A DNA stretch of 64,000 nt from UBA4732 sp002404095. Lineage in GTDB: Bacteria; Planctomycetota; Planctomycetia; Gemmatales; Gemmataceae. Below are positions 51,939-59,430 of the stretch, piece by piece. How positions within the stretch are numbered: the stretch's first letter is position 1; the number at the start of each line of letters is the position of its first letter. Location of the stretch: contig DAIPWT010000005.1 of the NCBI GenBank assembly GCA_036783645.1, positions 39,350-103,349 on the forward strand, written 5' to 3'. The notes under the pieces were generated by a model. The model ran no database searches. It was given only the letters and a program-made list of their open reading frames with translations, and was not told the DNA's origin. A program made the position numbers and the translations under genes.

Positions 51939-53309
51939 TTGGCGACCCGAAACCAGTTCTGGACGCACCCCTCGATCTTAAGGCTCGCAAGGCCTTCAGA
52001 CCCTGTTGGTTGCATCACACAAAAGGCCAGAGATCTTGTATTCGACGCTATCGAGGCCGGTTGGTCTGGTCCACCCTTTGATCCGTTCGCTCTCGCGGAT
52101 CACCTCAAGCTACCGGTGATTCCCAGGGAAGATATTCTCGACGCGCGAACCATCCCTATGGAGGGGGAAGGGGTGCAGATCGAGTTCAACCCGAATCGTC
52201 CCAGTGGCCGCATCCGGTTCTCCATCGCCCACGAAGTTGCCCACACCCTGTTCCCAGATTGCCAGGAACGTGTGCGGAACCGAGCCGCCAGAGAGCATAT
52301 GCTAGGGGACGACTGGCAACTCGAACTCCTGTGCAATGTCGCAGCTGCAGAGTTGCTCATGCCTATTGGTAGCTTCCCCGATCTCAAAGACAAAGCGCGC
52401 TCGATCGACTCGCTCATGGAACTCCGCAAACAGTACGATGTTTCGACGGAGGCGCTGCTGCTGCGAGTGGTTCGACTGACCGACGCCGCATGCACGATGT
52501 TCTGTGCCTCCCGCCGGGACCAAGGCGACGCAAGCGACCGCTATCGCATCGACTATGCCGTCGGATCGAGGTCGTGGTCCCATAGCCTGGCGAGCGGCGT
52601 CCTTCTCCCCGTGTCAACAATCATGCGGGAGTGTACGGCCATCGGCTTCACCGCAAAGGGTGACGAGCAGTGGCCAGGTATTCCCCCGAAACTACATGTC
52701 GAAGCCGTTGGCATCCCGCCGTTTCCGAAACACCGGTATCCGCGTGTGGTTGGCATCGCACAAGTGCCGGATGGGCTGACGACAGCACGCCCTAGGATCA
52801 CCTACTTGCGGGGCGATGCCACACGACCGCGAGGATTAGGCCTGCGGATTATTTGTCACGTGGTCAACGACAAGACTCCTCGCTGGGGCGGCGGATTCGC
52901 ACTCGGAGTTCGCCGCGGATTTTCGGATGTGCAGCAAGATTTTATGTCGTGGGCTGAACAACACGCCGATCTGTTCACGCTCGGCAATGCGCAACTCTGC
53001 AATGTGGACGATACTTTGGCGATCTTCAGCATGATCTGTCAGAAGGGCTACGGTTCATCGCGCACCCCTCGTGTGCGCTATGCGGCTATGAAGACATGCC
53101 TGGATCGACTCGGCGATATCGCCGTGACCAGCGCGGCGAGTATTCACATGCCGCGGATCGGCTGCGGCCAGGCCGGCGGCGCATGGGACATTGTGAGCGA
53201 ACTCATTGACGAGAGCCTGTGTAGCCGTGGCATCTCCGTAACGGTTTACGATCTTCCGGGTAGTGACTCCGGCAGTTCTGCTGTGCAGAAAGGCCTTTTC
53301 GAGGCATGA
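51939..53309 (+). CDS. ImmA/IrrE metallopeptidase fused to a macrodomain
   Basis: 456 residues, TTG start with AGGAG eight bases upstream. Residues about 35-200 form an ImmA/IrrE domain with H98-E-V-A-H102, the zinc site, and a later E-L-L-C-N-V-A-A-A-E-L-L-M-P helix. Residues about 290-445 form a macrodomain of the ALC1/TARG1/DarG type: R-G-D-A-T-R-P, W-G-G-G-F-A-L-G-V, and M-P-R-I-G-C-G-Q-A-G-G-A-W-D. Such macrodomains remove ADP-ribose. ImmA peptidases often relieve repression in mobile or defence loci. The two genes downstream are close, so the protein probably acts with them. Confidence 0.85.
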   Translation: MATRNQFWTHPSILRLARPSDPVGCITQKARDLVFDAIEAGWSGPPFDPFALADHLKLPVIPREDILDARTIPMEGEGVQIEFNPNRPSGRIRFSIAHEVAHTLFPDCQERVRNRAAREHMLGDDWQLELLCNVAAAELLMPIGSFPDLKDKARSIDSLMELRKQYDVSTEALLLRVVRLTDAACTMFCASRRDQGDASDRYRIDYAVGSRSWSHSLASGVLLPVSTIMRECTAIGFTAKGDEQWPGIPPKLHVEAVGIPPFPKHRYPRVVGIAQVPDGLTTARPRITYLRGDATRPRGLGLRIICHVVNDKTPRWGGGFALGVRRGFSDVQQDFMSWAEQHADLFTLGNAQLCNVDDTLAIFSMICQKGYGSSRTPRVRYAAMKTCLDRLGDIAVTSAASIHMPRIGCGQAGGAWDIVSELIDESLCSRGISVTVYDLPGSDSGSSAVQKGLFEA

Positions 53310-53340
53310 GGAACAATCGGTTCCCTAGAGGCGTACCACC

Positions 53341-54945
53341 TTGGTCAGGCAGATTGTTCTACTCTCCGGTCCGATTGGCTCTGGCAAGACCACCCTCTGC
53401 CGGAACTTGGAACACCGTTTTCGCGCCGTCTCGCTGAGGACGAAAGACCTCATCAAAGAACTGGCCGCACATATTGAGCCTGAGCGCAAGGCGCTACAGA
53501 AGTATGGCGAATCGCTCGACCGCCGTACAAAAGGCCAGTGGGTTCTCAAAGCGCTTTCAAAGAGATTGAGGGAATACCCGGACGACGCACTTATCCTCGT
53601 TGATTCAGTCCGCATCGAAGCACAAGTCGAATCCATCCGGCAGGCGTACGGACCGCGAGTATTTCACATCCATGTCCGCGCCTCGGATGAGGAACTTGCG
53701 CGGCGCTATGCCGAACGCACAAACGACATCAAGGAACTCCCTTCGTACAGTGATGCTAAGAAGAACAAAACTGAGAGTAAGGTTATTAGGCTGGCCGACA
53801 TCGCCGATGTTGTCATCGACACCGAGCGATGTACGGAGTCCGATGTGCTTGTGCGTGCGGCCAGCCATCTGGGGCTCTATGGGCGCGAATACCTACGGCT
53901 TGTGGACGTTCTCATCGGCGGCCAGTACGGCAGTGAGGGCAAGGGAAACGTCGTTTCGTACATGGCAAGGGAATACGATCTGCTCATGCGCGTTGGGGGA
54001 CCGAATGCCGGCCATAAGGTCTATGAGGAGCCGGAACCCTATACTTTCCACCACCTTCCTTCCGGCAGTCGCTGTTGTGATGCTCAACTCCTGATCGGGC
54101 CCGGTGCAGTCCTCTACGTCCCAACACTTCTACAGGAGATCGGCGATTGCGGCATCGACTCTTCTCGCCTGTCTATTGACCCTCAAGCGATGATCATTTC
54201 CGAGGAGGACCGCGAGCAGGAGAAGTCACTCGTCAAAGAAATTGGCTCAACTGGACAGGGGGTAGGTGCTGCTACTGCTCGACGCATTATGGAACGCAGT
54301 GTGCCCGCAAAACTCGCTCGTGAACAGGCCGATTTGAAGCCGTTCATCAAGGACACACGCGAGGTGTTGGAGGAGGCTTTTTGCAGCCGCAAGCGGGTGC
54401 TTCTTGAAGGTACGCAGGGCACAGGTCTTAGCCTCTATCACGGCCACTACCCGCATGTTACTTCCCGAGACACCACGGTTGCGGGATGCCTTGCCGAGTC
54501 CGGCATCTCTCCAAGCCGGGTCAGAAAAGTTGTAATGGTCTGCCGAACTTATCCGATCCGTGTCCAAAGTCCCGATGGTCATGGGCGAACATCCGGTTTT
54601 ATGTCGCAGGAGCTTACCCTTGAGGAAATCGCAAAACGATCCGGCATTGATTTAGATGAATTGAGGAAGATCGAGAAAACATCTACTACCAAGCGTGAAC
54701 GGCGTATCGCCGAATTCGATTGGGCGCTCCTACGGAAGGCGGCATCCTTGAACGCGCCCACCGACATTGCACTTACATTTTCGGACTACGTATCCATCAA
54801 GAATCGCGATGCCAGGCGGTTCGATCAACTCACGCCCGAGACCATTCGGTTCGTTCAAGAGATCGAGCGGGTCGCTGCCGCACCCGTCTCCCTTATATCC
54901 ACCCGGTTCCATTCGCGCAGCATCATCGACAGGCGTTCCTGGTAG
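53341..54945 (+). CDS. P-loop nucleotide kinase fused to an adenylosuccinate-synthetase-like domain
   Basis: 534 residues, TTG start; the P-loop S-G-P-I-G-S-G-K-T-T at residues 8-17 fixes the start nearby. Residues 1-180 resemble nucleoside-monophosphate kinases. From about 185 the sequence is PurA-like: L-I-G-G-Q-Y-G-S198-E-G-K-G, G-G-P-N-A-G-H, S-T-G-Q-G-V-G, L-L-E-G-T-Q-G-T-G-L, and a T-T-K-R-E-R-R loop that binds aspartate in PurA. The usual catalytic Asp of G-D-E-G-K-G is Ser here, as I recall for phage PurZ, which acts on dGMP. A role in purine deoxynucleotide chemistry is inferred, not shown. It starts 31 bases after the peptidase-macrodomain gene. Confidence 0.85.
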   Translation: MVRQIVLLSGPIGSGKTTLCRNLEHRFRAVSLRTKDLIKELAAHIEPERKALQKYGESLDRRTKGQWVLKALSKRLREYPDDALILVDSVRIEAQVESIRQAYGPRVFHIHVRASDEELARRYAERTNDIKELPSYSDAKKNKTESKVIRLADIADVVIDTERCTESDVLVRAASHLGLYGREYLRLVDVLIGGQYGSEGKGNVVSYMAREYDLLMRVGGPNAGHKVYEEPEPYTFHHLPSGSRCCDAQLLIGPGAVLYVPTLLQEIGDCGIDSSRLSIDPQAMIISEEDREQEKSLVKEIGSTGQGVGAATARRIMERSVPAKLAREQADLKPFIKDTREVLEEAFCSRKRVLLEGTQGTGLSLYHGHYPHVTSRDTTVAGCLAESGISPSRVRKVVMVCRTYPIRVQSPDGHGRTSGFMSQELTLEEIAKRSGIDLDELRKIEKTSTTKRERRIAEFDWALLRKAASLNAPTDIALTFSDYVSIKNRDARRFDQLTPETIRFVQEIERVAAAPVSLISTRFHSRSIIDRRSW

Positions 54946-54954
54946 GGATCCGCA

Positions 54955-55620
54955 ATGCATGCCGAAGAACTCGTCGAAAACTACCCTCAGCTCTTCCACA
55001 TGGCGGAGGCTAATACATGGTCAAGTATCCGAAAGCGGGGTCTTCTGAGTACATCTGGCCTACTTGACATGTTTGAGATCAACGGAGAGAAGCGATATCA
55101 GATCGAATCCTGCCACCGGCCAGAGTGCGTCGCCATCTCTCACCCAGGTCTGGGAACGGCGGTAATCAGGGACCAGAAGCCAATGAGCGACGCGGCGCTC
55201 CGCAAGTGTCTCCAGAACATGAACCCACGGCACTGGTATGAAACATTGAACCGAAAGGTGTTCTTCTGGGTGAACCGTGAACGACTCCTTGGCCTGTTGT
55301 CGGCTCGCGCCTACAGAAGCCGGAAGCACTGCGTACTCACGCTCGACACGTCGCGCATGGTTGAACGACACTTGGCTCGCATCACTCTCTCGTCGATCAA
55401 CTCAGGATCCACCGTATACAATCCGCAACCCCGAGGTGTCCAGACGTTCCAACCCATCGCGTCCTATCCGTTCGATCACTGGCTCAAAAAAAGACGGAGC
55501 AGAACTAAAGCTGTAGTTGAGCTTGCGGTGGACTATGCCGTGTCGGATATTGCAGACCTTGCCCTCCGCGTCGATCACATGCAGGGCGACGAACTCCTCG
55601 AAACCGTTTGGCCAGCATAG
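54955..55620 (+). CDS. DUF7002-family protein, possibly DarT-like
   Basis: 221 residues, nine bases after the kinase-PurA gene, with AGGGATCC as ribosome-binding site. The N-terminus L-F-H-M-A-E-A-N-T-W-S-S-I-R-K-R-G-L-L-S-T fits DUF7002 and the H...I-x-x-x-G-L-L-S start of DarT-type ADP-ribosyltransferases. V-F-F-W-V-N-R-E-R-L and the S-I-N-S-G-S-T-V-Y-N segment follow. Paired with a macrodomain, DarT-like toxin activity is a reasonable inference, but no catalytic residues can be assigned. Confidence 0.7.
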   Translation: MHAEELVENYPQLFHMAEANTWSSIRKRGLLSTSGLLDMFEINGEKRYQIESCHRPECVAISHPGLGTAVIRDQKPMSDAALRKCLQNMNPRHWYETLNRKVFFWVNRERLLGLLSARAYRSRKHCVLTLDTSRMVERHLARITLSSINSGSTVYNPQPRGVQTFQPIASYPFDHWLKKRRSRTKAVVELAVDYAVSDIADLALRVDHMQGDELLETVWPA

Positions 55621-55645
55621 TCGGTAGCGGCGAATAGCGGAAAAG

Positions 55646-55692
55646 GGGCATTGCACATTTACGCTCCATTGAGGCGTAAAGGTACAGTGCCC
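55646..55692 (+). terminator. Imperfect inverted repeat after the three-gene operon
   Basis: Arms 55646-55664 and 55674-55692 match at 16 of 19 positions (GGGCA..TG..AC..TTTACGC), nine-base loop, followed by CTCTTTCG. It begins 26 bases after the last stop and may end the transcript or mark an element boundary. Confidence 0.45.
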
Positions 55693-56085
55693 TCTTTCGT
55701 GCCCGCTTATGCTGCCTTTCCGTGCCAAAAGCCAGACCCTGCGGGCGCGGCGCACAGCTTGGCGCACTGGCGCAAGCCCGGTTAACCGAGGGTGGGCAAA
55801 GGAGTTGCGTTGCGCCAAAAATCTGCGCCAAGCCTGCCTTGGCGCAAGCTCCTGGCTCAAGGCCGCCGGCCCCCCTGGGGCGGCGAAACGCTTGGCGGGT
55901 TGGCGGGCGTTCCCGAAGTCCTTTGCCGCTCACGACATTTACCCGCCATCCCCTCATCCGCCAACCTGCCCTTGGCGGGCGAATTCCGGCGGACGATGCC
56001 CGGTAGGACTCGATCCGGCGCTGCTCCGCGACTTGTACGCCATGATCCTGCACCAACTCGGCGTCGAACACACGACGCAGCGGTG

Positions 56086-56224
56086 TGCCATGCTTTCGCG
56101 GACTAGTTCCGAAATCTCGTCCGGTCCCGACCCCGCGAAAGCATGAGTCCACGCGCGGGAGTCATGCTTTCGCGGCGGCTTAGACTGGTGTAAGGTGCGG
56201 AAAAGAGGCCGCGAAAGCATGGCA
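56086..56224. repeat. Four-copy CATGCTTTCGCGG repeat cluster
   Basis: Two direct and two inverted copies, with TGCCATGCTTTCGCGG at one end and CCGCGAAAGCATGGCA at the other, so the cluster can fold into nested hairpins downstream of spoVG. Confidence 0.8.
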
Positions 56225-56378
56225 CCCAACGCCGTCAACAAGAACGCCCTGAAAAACGTCGTTAGCTGTTGGAAGAGGACAAGCAGAGAATTGAAAAGGC
56301 AACAAGCAAGAAAACGATCCGAAGCACGGACAGGCGCGTCGCCCTCGCCCATGCTTCGGATCGGCGTTCGACCTGCGT

Positions 56379-56987
56379 TTACAGAATGCCCGCACCGAAA
56401 CCGTCGGTGCGCTTTTCCTGACGGGCTGCGGCGGTCGTCGCTTGCGCGGCCGTATGAGTGCCGCGTGCGCCGTGCGAACCGTGGGTACGGTAGCCGCGAG
56501 GGGCCGCGCCCATTTCGCTGACCACTTGGCCGTAGCTCGCCGCGCCGGCGGTCGCCGGCTCGTAATCGGAGTCGAAATCGTCGTAGGTGCAGACGTAGCC
56601 CGGCTGCTTCGACCGATCCTTCTCCTCCCGAAACGATTTAATGACAGCCGACTGGATCACCTCGCGGCAAGCCGAATTGATCGGATGCGCGATGTCGGCG
56701 TGCAGCTTGACACGGCCGTCGGCGTCGCGAGTGGCGCGATCCTCGTCGAGCTTGCCGCCGCAGGCATTGCAGAAACGCGCCCGGAGGTGGTTCTTGGAAC
56801 CGCAACCCTGGCAGCGATCCGTCAACTTGCGGCTGGGCATGGCCACGAACGAGCCTTTCGTCCCTTCGATGATTTTCAAATCGCGCACGACGTAGGCGTC
56901 GTCGAACGTGACCGAACAGAAGGCCTGAAGGCGCTCGTTCTCGTTGTTGTCATCCATGAGCTTGATACGGACTTCGGTGATGACCAC
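56379..56987 (-). CDS. spoVG: SpoVG-family protein with an inserted zinc ribbon
   Basis: 202 residues from the GTG at 56987, which has GGAGACC upstream and matches the V-I-T-E-V-R-I-K-L start of SpoVG. The SpoVG core (to about residue 55 and again near 85-130) is split by C-Q-G-C-G-S-K-N-H then F-C-N-A-C-G-G, a four-Cys zinc ribbon. The C-terminal 60 residues are low-complexity and Gly/Ala/Thr-rich. SpoVG is a DNA- and RNA-binding regulator. It follows ispE by 28 bases, as in Bacillus-like and planctomycete gene orders. Confidence 0.9.
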   Translation of the reverse strand: MVITEVRIKLMDDNNENERLQAFCSVTFDDAYVVRDLKIIEGTKGSFVAMPSRKLTDRCQGCGSKNHLRARFCNACGGKLDEDRATRDADGRVKLHADIAHPINSACREVIQSAVIKSFREEKDRSKQPGYVCTYDDFDSDYEPATAGAASYGQVVSEMGAAPRGYRTHGSHGARGTHTAAQATTAAARQEKRTDGFGAGIL

Positions 56988-57015
56988 AGCGGGTCTCCTT
57001 TTTTCTGTGGCACAC

Positions 57016-57900
57016 TCAAAAGCAACTCTGCACAATATGGACTCGCGGCCTAGCGCCTTCATCCCTAAAGACATCCAAACCGCGTGCGACGCTAAAGCTC
57101 TCCTCCGGCGAGCGGCACAGGGCGAATACCGTGCTGCCGCTCCCGGTCATCAAGCTGCCCGCCGGTCCAAGGGCGGTCAGCCGCTCTCGCAACTCGGCCA
57201 CGATGGGCCGGAGTCGTTCAGCCGGGGCTTGCAGCCGGTTGTGCAAGCGTCGGCCAAGTTCCACCACGTCGCCGGCCTCAGCCGCCCGACGCACTTCCGC
57301 GCCGGACTCAGGCTCCGGCGGCACCGCGACGTTCCGAAAAACCTCCGCCGTGGACAAACCCACGGGCGGAGAAACCAGCACGAAATCAAGCGGGCGACTT
57401 AGGGCGACTGCTTCGACCTTTTCACCGCGCCCGGTACACCAAGCGGCGGGCGCGGAGAAGAAGAACGGCACGTCGCTACCCAACTCGGCGCCGAGCGCGG
57501 CGAGTTCGGCCCGACTCAGTCCTAGCCGCCATAGCGCGTTCAATCCGGCTAGCGCGGCGGCCGCATCGCTCGAACCGCCACCCAACCCGGCCGCCATCGG
57601 AATCCGCTTCCACAAGCGAATGTCGGCGCCGCAGTCGCGCCCAATGCGCCGCCGAAGCAATTCGGCCGCGCGGCAGATCAAGTTGTCTGGTCTCACGGAC
57701 AGTTCGGGCCGGTCGCATTGCAGGCGAACGGTTCCCGAAGGACCATTGCCAAACAGCAGCGTATCGTACAAGCTGACGGCCGTCATCAGGGTCGCCAGTT
57801 CGTGATACCCATCCGGCCGGCGATGCAGCACTTCCAGAAACAGATTCACTTTCGCCGGCGCCCGAACCAGTATGCCGGCGCCGCAACGCCTCAAGATCAT
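57016..57900 (-). CDS. ispE: 4-diphosphocytidyl-2-C-methyl-D-erythritol kinase
   Basis: 294 residues of the GHMP kinase family: A-P-A-K-V-N-L-F-L near the start, P-M-A-A-G-L-G-G-G-S-S-D-A-A-A-A-L (ATP loop), and a C-terminal G-S-L-M-T-G-S-G-S-T-V-F-A-L. It phosphorylates CDP-ME in the non-mevalonate isoprenoid pathway. An upstream start could be a few codons later, at A-G-I-L-V-R-A-P. Confidence 0.95.
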   Translation of the reverse strand: MILRRCGAGILVRAPAKVNLFLEVLHRRPDGYHELATLMTAVSLYDTLLFGNGPSGTVRLQCDRPELSVRPDNLICRAAELLRRRIGRDCGADIRLWKRIPMAAGLGGGSSDAAAALAGLNALWRLGLSRAELAALGAELGSDVPFFFSAPAAWCTGRGEKVEAVALSRPLDFVLVSPPVGLSTAEVFRNVAVPPEPESGAEVRRAAEAGDVVELGRRLHNRLQAPAERLRPIVAELRERLTALGPAGSLMTGSGSTVFALCRSPEESFSVARGLDVFRDEGARPRVHIVQSCF

Positions 57901-58191
57901 AAAGGACCAATCGGGAGATTTTGAATTCCTTCACCCGAAGCGAGCTTGGATGAGGGATAAACGCCCATGAAAGTCCTTTTTCCGTGAGCCAAGGCGGGCT
58001 GGCCGTCCTGCCCGTTCCGGCTGGGCTGCACATCCCAGCAGAACGGGGGCGATCATACCTTTGCGAAAGAAGAGCGTCAAGGCTGCTAATCCGTTGTCGC
58101 AAAAAGCGGCGAGGGCGGTACGCTTTCTCCATAATGAGTGAGACCGCCTATAACCGCACTGCGAACACGATCTAGCAATAGGAGAGCGGGA

Positions 58192-59430
58192 ATGAAGTCT
58201 TTCGTCACCCATCTGGAAAGCGCCCTGGACGGCTCGCGGTTGCCGGCCGATGAGGTTCATACGGTCCACCAGGGCCGGCCGCTTTGGGTGCGCTATGATC
58301 TCGACGCAGTGCGGGCGGCGGTGACGCCGGAGGACGTCGCGCAGCGCGGGCCAAGTCTGTGGCGTTACCGGGAACTCCTCCCGCTGCCGTTCGACGCCGA
58401 GCCGGTCACATTAGGCGAGGGCATGACGCCGCTGTTGCCGTGCCCGCGCCTGGGTCAAGCGCTGGGGCTTCGGCGCCTTTTTATTAAGGACGAGTCGCAG
58501 TTGCCAACGGGCAGCTTCAAGAGCCGCGGCATGACGACGGCGGTGAGCATGGCCCGACATTTCGGTTTGCGCCGCTTGGCGATTCCCACGGCCGGCAACG
58601 CGGGCGGGGCGTTGGCCGCCTACGGAGCGCGGGCCGGCATGGAGGTGTTTGTGTTCATGCCGGAAGACACGCCGATCATCAACCAGATGGAAGCTCATCT
58701 GGCCGGCGCCCGCGTCTTCCTGGTGAACGGCCTCATCACGGACTGCGGCAGGCTGGTGCGCGAAGGGACGGGACGCATGGGCTGGTTCGACGTGTCTACT
58801 CTCAAGGAGCCGTACCGTCTGGAGGGCAAGAAGACGATGGGCCTTGAACTGGCGGAACAGATGGCCTGGCGGCTGCCGGACGCGATCTTTTACCCGACCG
58901 GCGGCGGCACCGGACTGATCGGCATGAGCAAGGCGTTTCAGGAGCTGCGCGAGCTGGGCTGGCTGCGGACGCAAACGTTGCCCCGGATGATCGCCTGCCA
59001 GAGCGACGGCTGCGCCCCGATCGTGCGGGCGTTCGACGCGGGGGCGCGTTTCGCAGAGCCATTCCCGAATGCCCATACGATCGCCAGCGGCCTGCGCGTG
59101 CCGGCCGCAGTCGGCGACTTTATGATGCTGGACGCGATCCGCGCCAGCGGCGGCTGCGCTATTGCCGGCCGCGAGAATCGCATACTTCATTGGATGCGGC
59201 AGGCTGCGGGACTGGAGGGGATTTCTCTGTGTCCGGAGGCGGCGGTGTGCTTGGATTGCCTGGAAACGCTGTGCGCCGAGGGCGGCATTCAGCCCGACGA
59301 GGAGGTAGTCGTATTCAACACGGGGGCGTCACAGAAGTACCCGGAGATTGTCCCGCTGGCACTGCCGCGGTTGGACAAGGATCGACCCATCCACTATGAA
59401 TCGTTATCGGAGCAAGCTCTACCTGTTTAG
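58192..59430 (+). CDS. thrC: Threonine synthase
   Basis: 412 residues from the ATG at 58192, with AATAGGAGAGCGG upstream. PLP-enzyme motifs: L-G-E-G-M-T-P-L, D-E-S-Q-L-P-T-G-S-F-K-S-R-G (Schiff-base Lys), P-T-A-G-N-A-G and P-T-G-G-G-T-G. It converts phosphohomoserine to threonine. Its stop TAG lies in a dispersed repeat that also forms the end of the next, opposing gene. Confidence 0.92.
   Translation: MKSFVTHLESALDGSRLPADEVHTVHQGRPLWVRYDLDAVRAAVTPEDVAQRGPSLWRYRELLPLPFDAEPVTLGEGMTPLLPCPRLGQALGLRRLFIKDESQLPTGSFKSRGMTTAVSMARHFGLRRLAIPTAGNAGGALAAYGARAGMEVFVFMPEDTPIINQMEAHLAGARVFLVNGLITDCGRLVREGTGRMGWFDVSTLKEPYRLEGKKTMGLELAEQMAWRLPDAIFYPTGGGTGLIGMSKAFQELRELGWLRTQTLPRMIACQSDGCAPIVRAFDAGARFAEPFPNAHTIASGLRVPAAVGDFMMLDAIRASGGCAIAGRENRILHWMRQAAGLEGISLCPEAAVCLDCLETLCAEGGIQPDEEVVVFNTGASQKYPEIVPLALPRLDKDRPIHYESLSEQALPV

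Larger units (their letters stand above)
55621..56378. other. 758-bp region without a supported gene, rich in repeats
   Basis: Frequent TTGGCGC words occur at 55750-55960. Four copies of ATGCTTTCGCGG, two in each orientation, lie at 56086-56101, 56133-56146, 56162-56176 and 56209-56224; the outermost two form a complementary pair. Open frames here look like by-products of the composition. Confidence 0.6.

Noticed and set aside
51415..51990. 191-residue minus-strand frame before the ImmA-macro operon
   Set aside because: It runs through the spoVG remnant in a different frame and across the promoter; no ribosome-binding site or family pattern.
56195..56521. 108-residue plus-strand frame beside spoVG
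   Set aside because: It begins in the repeat cluster and runs antisense into the low-complexity tail of spoVG.
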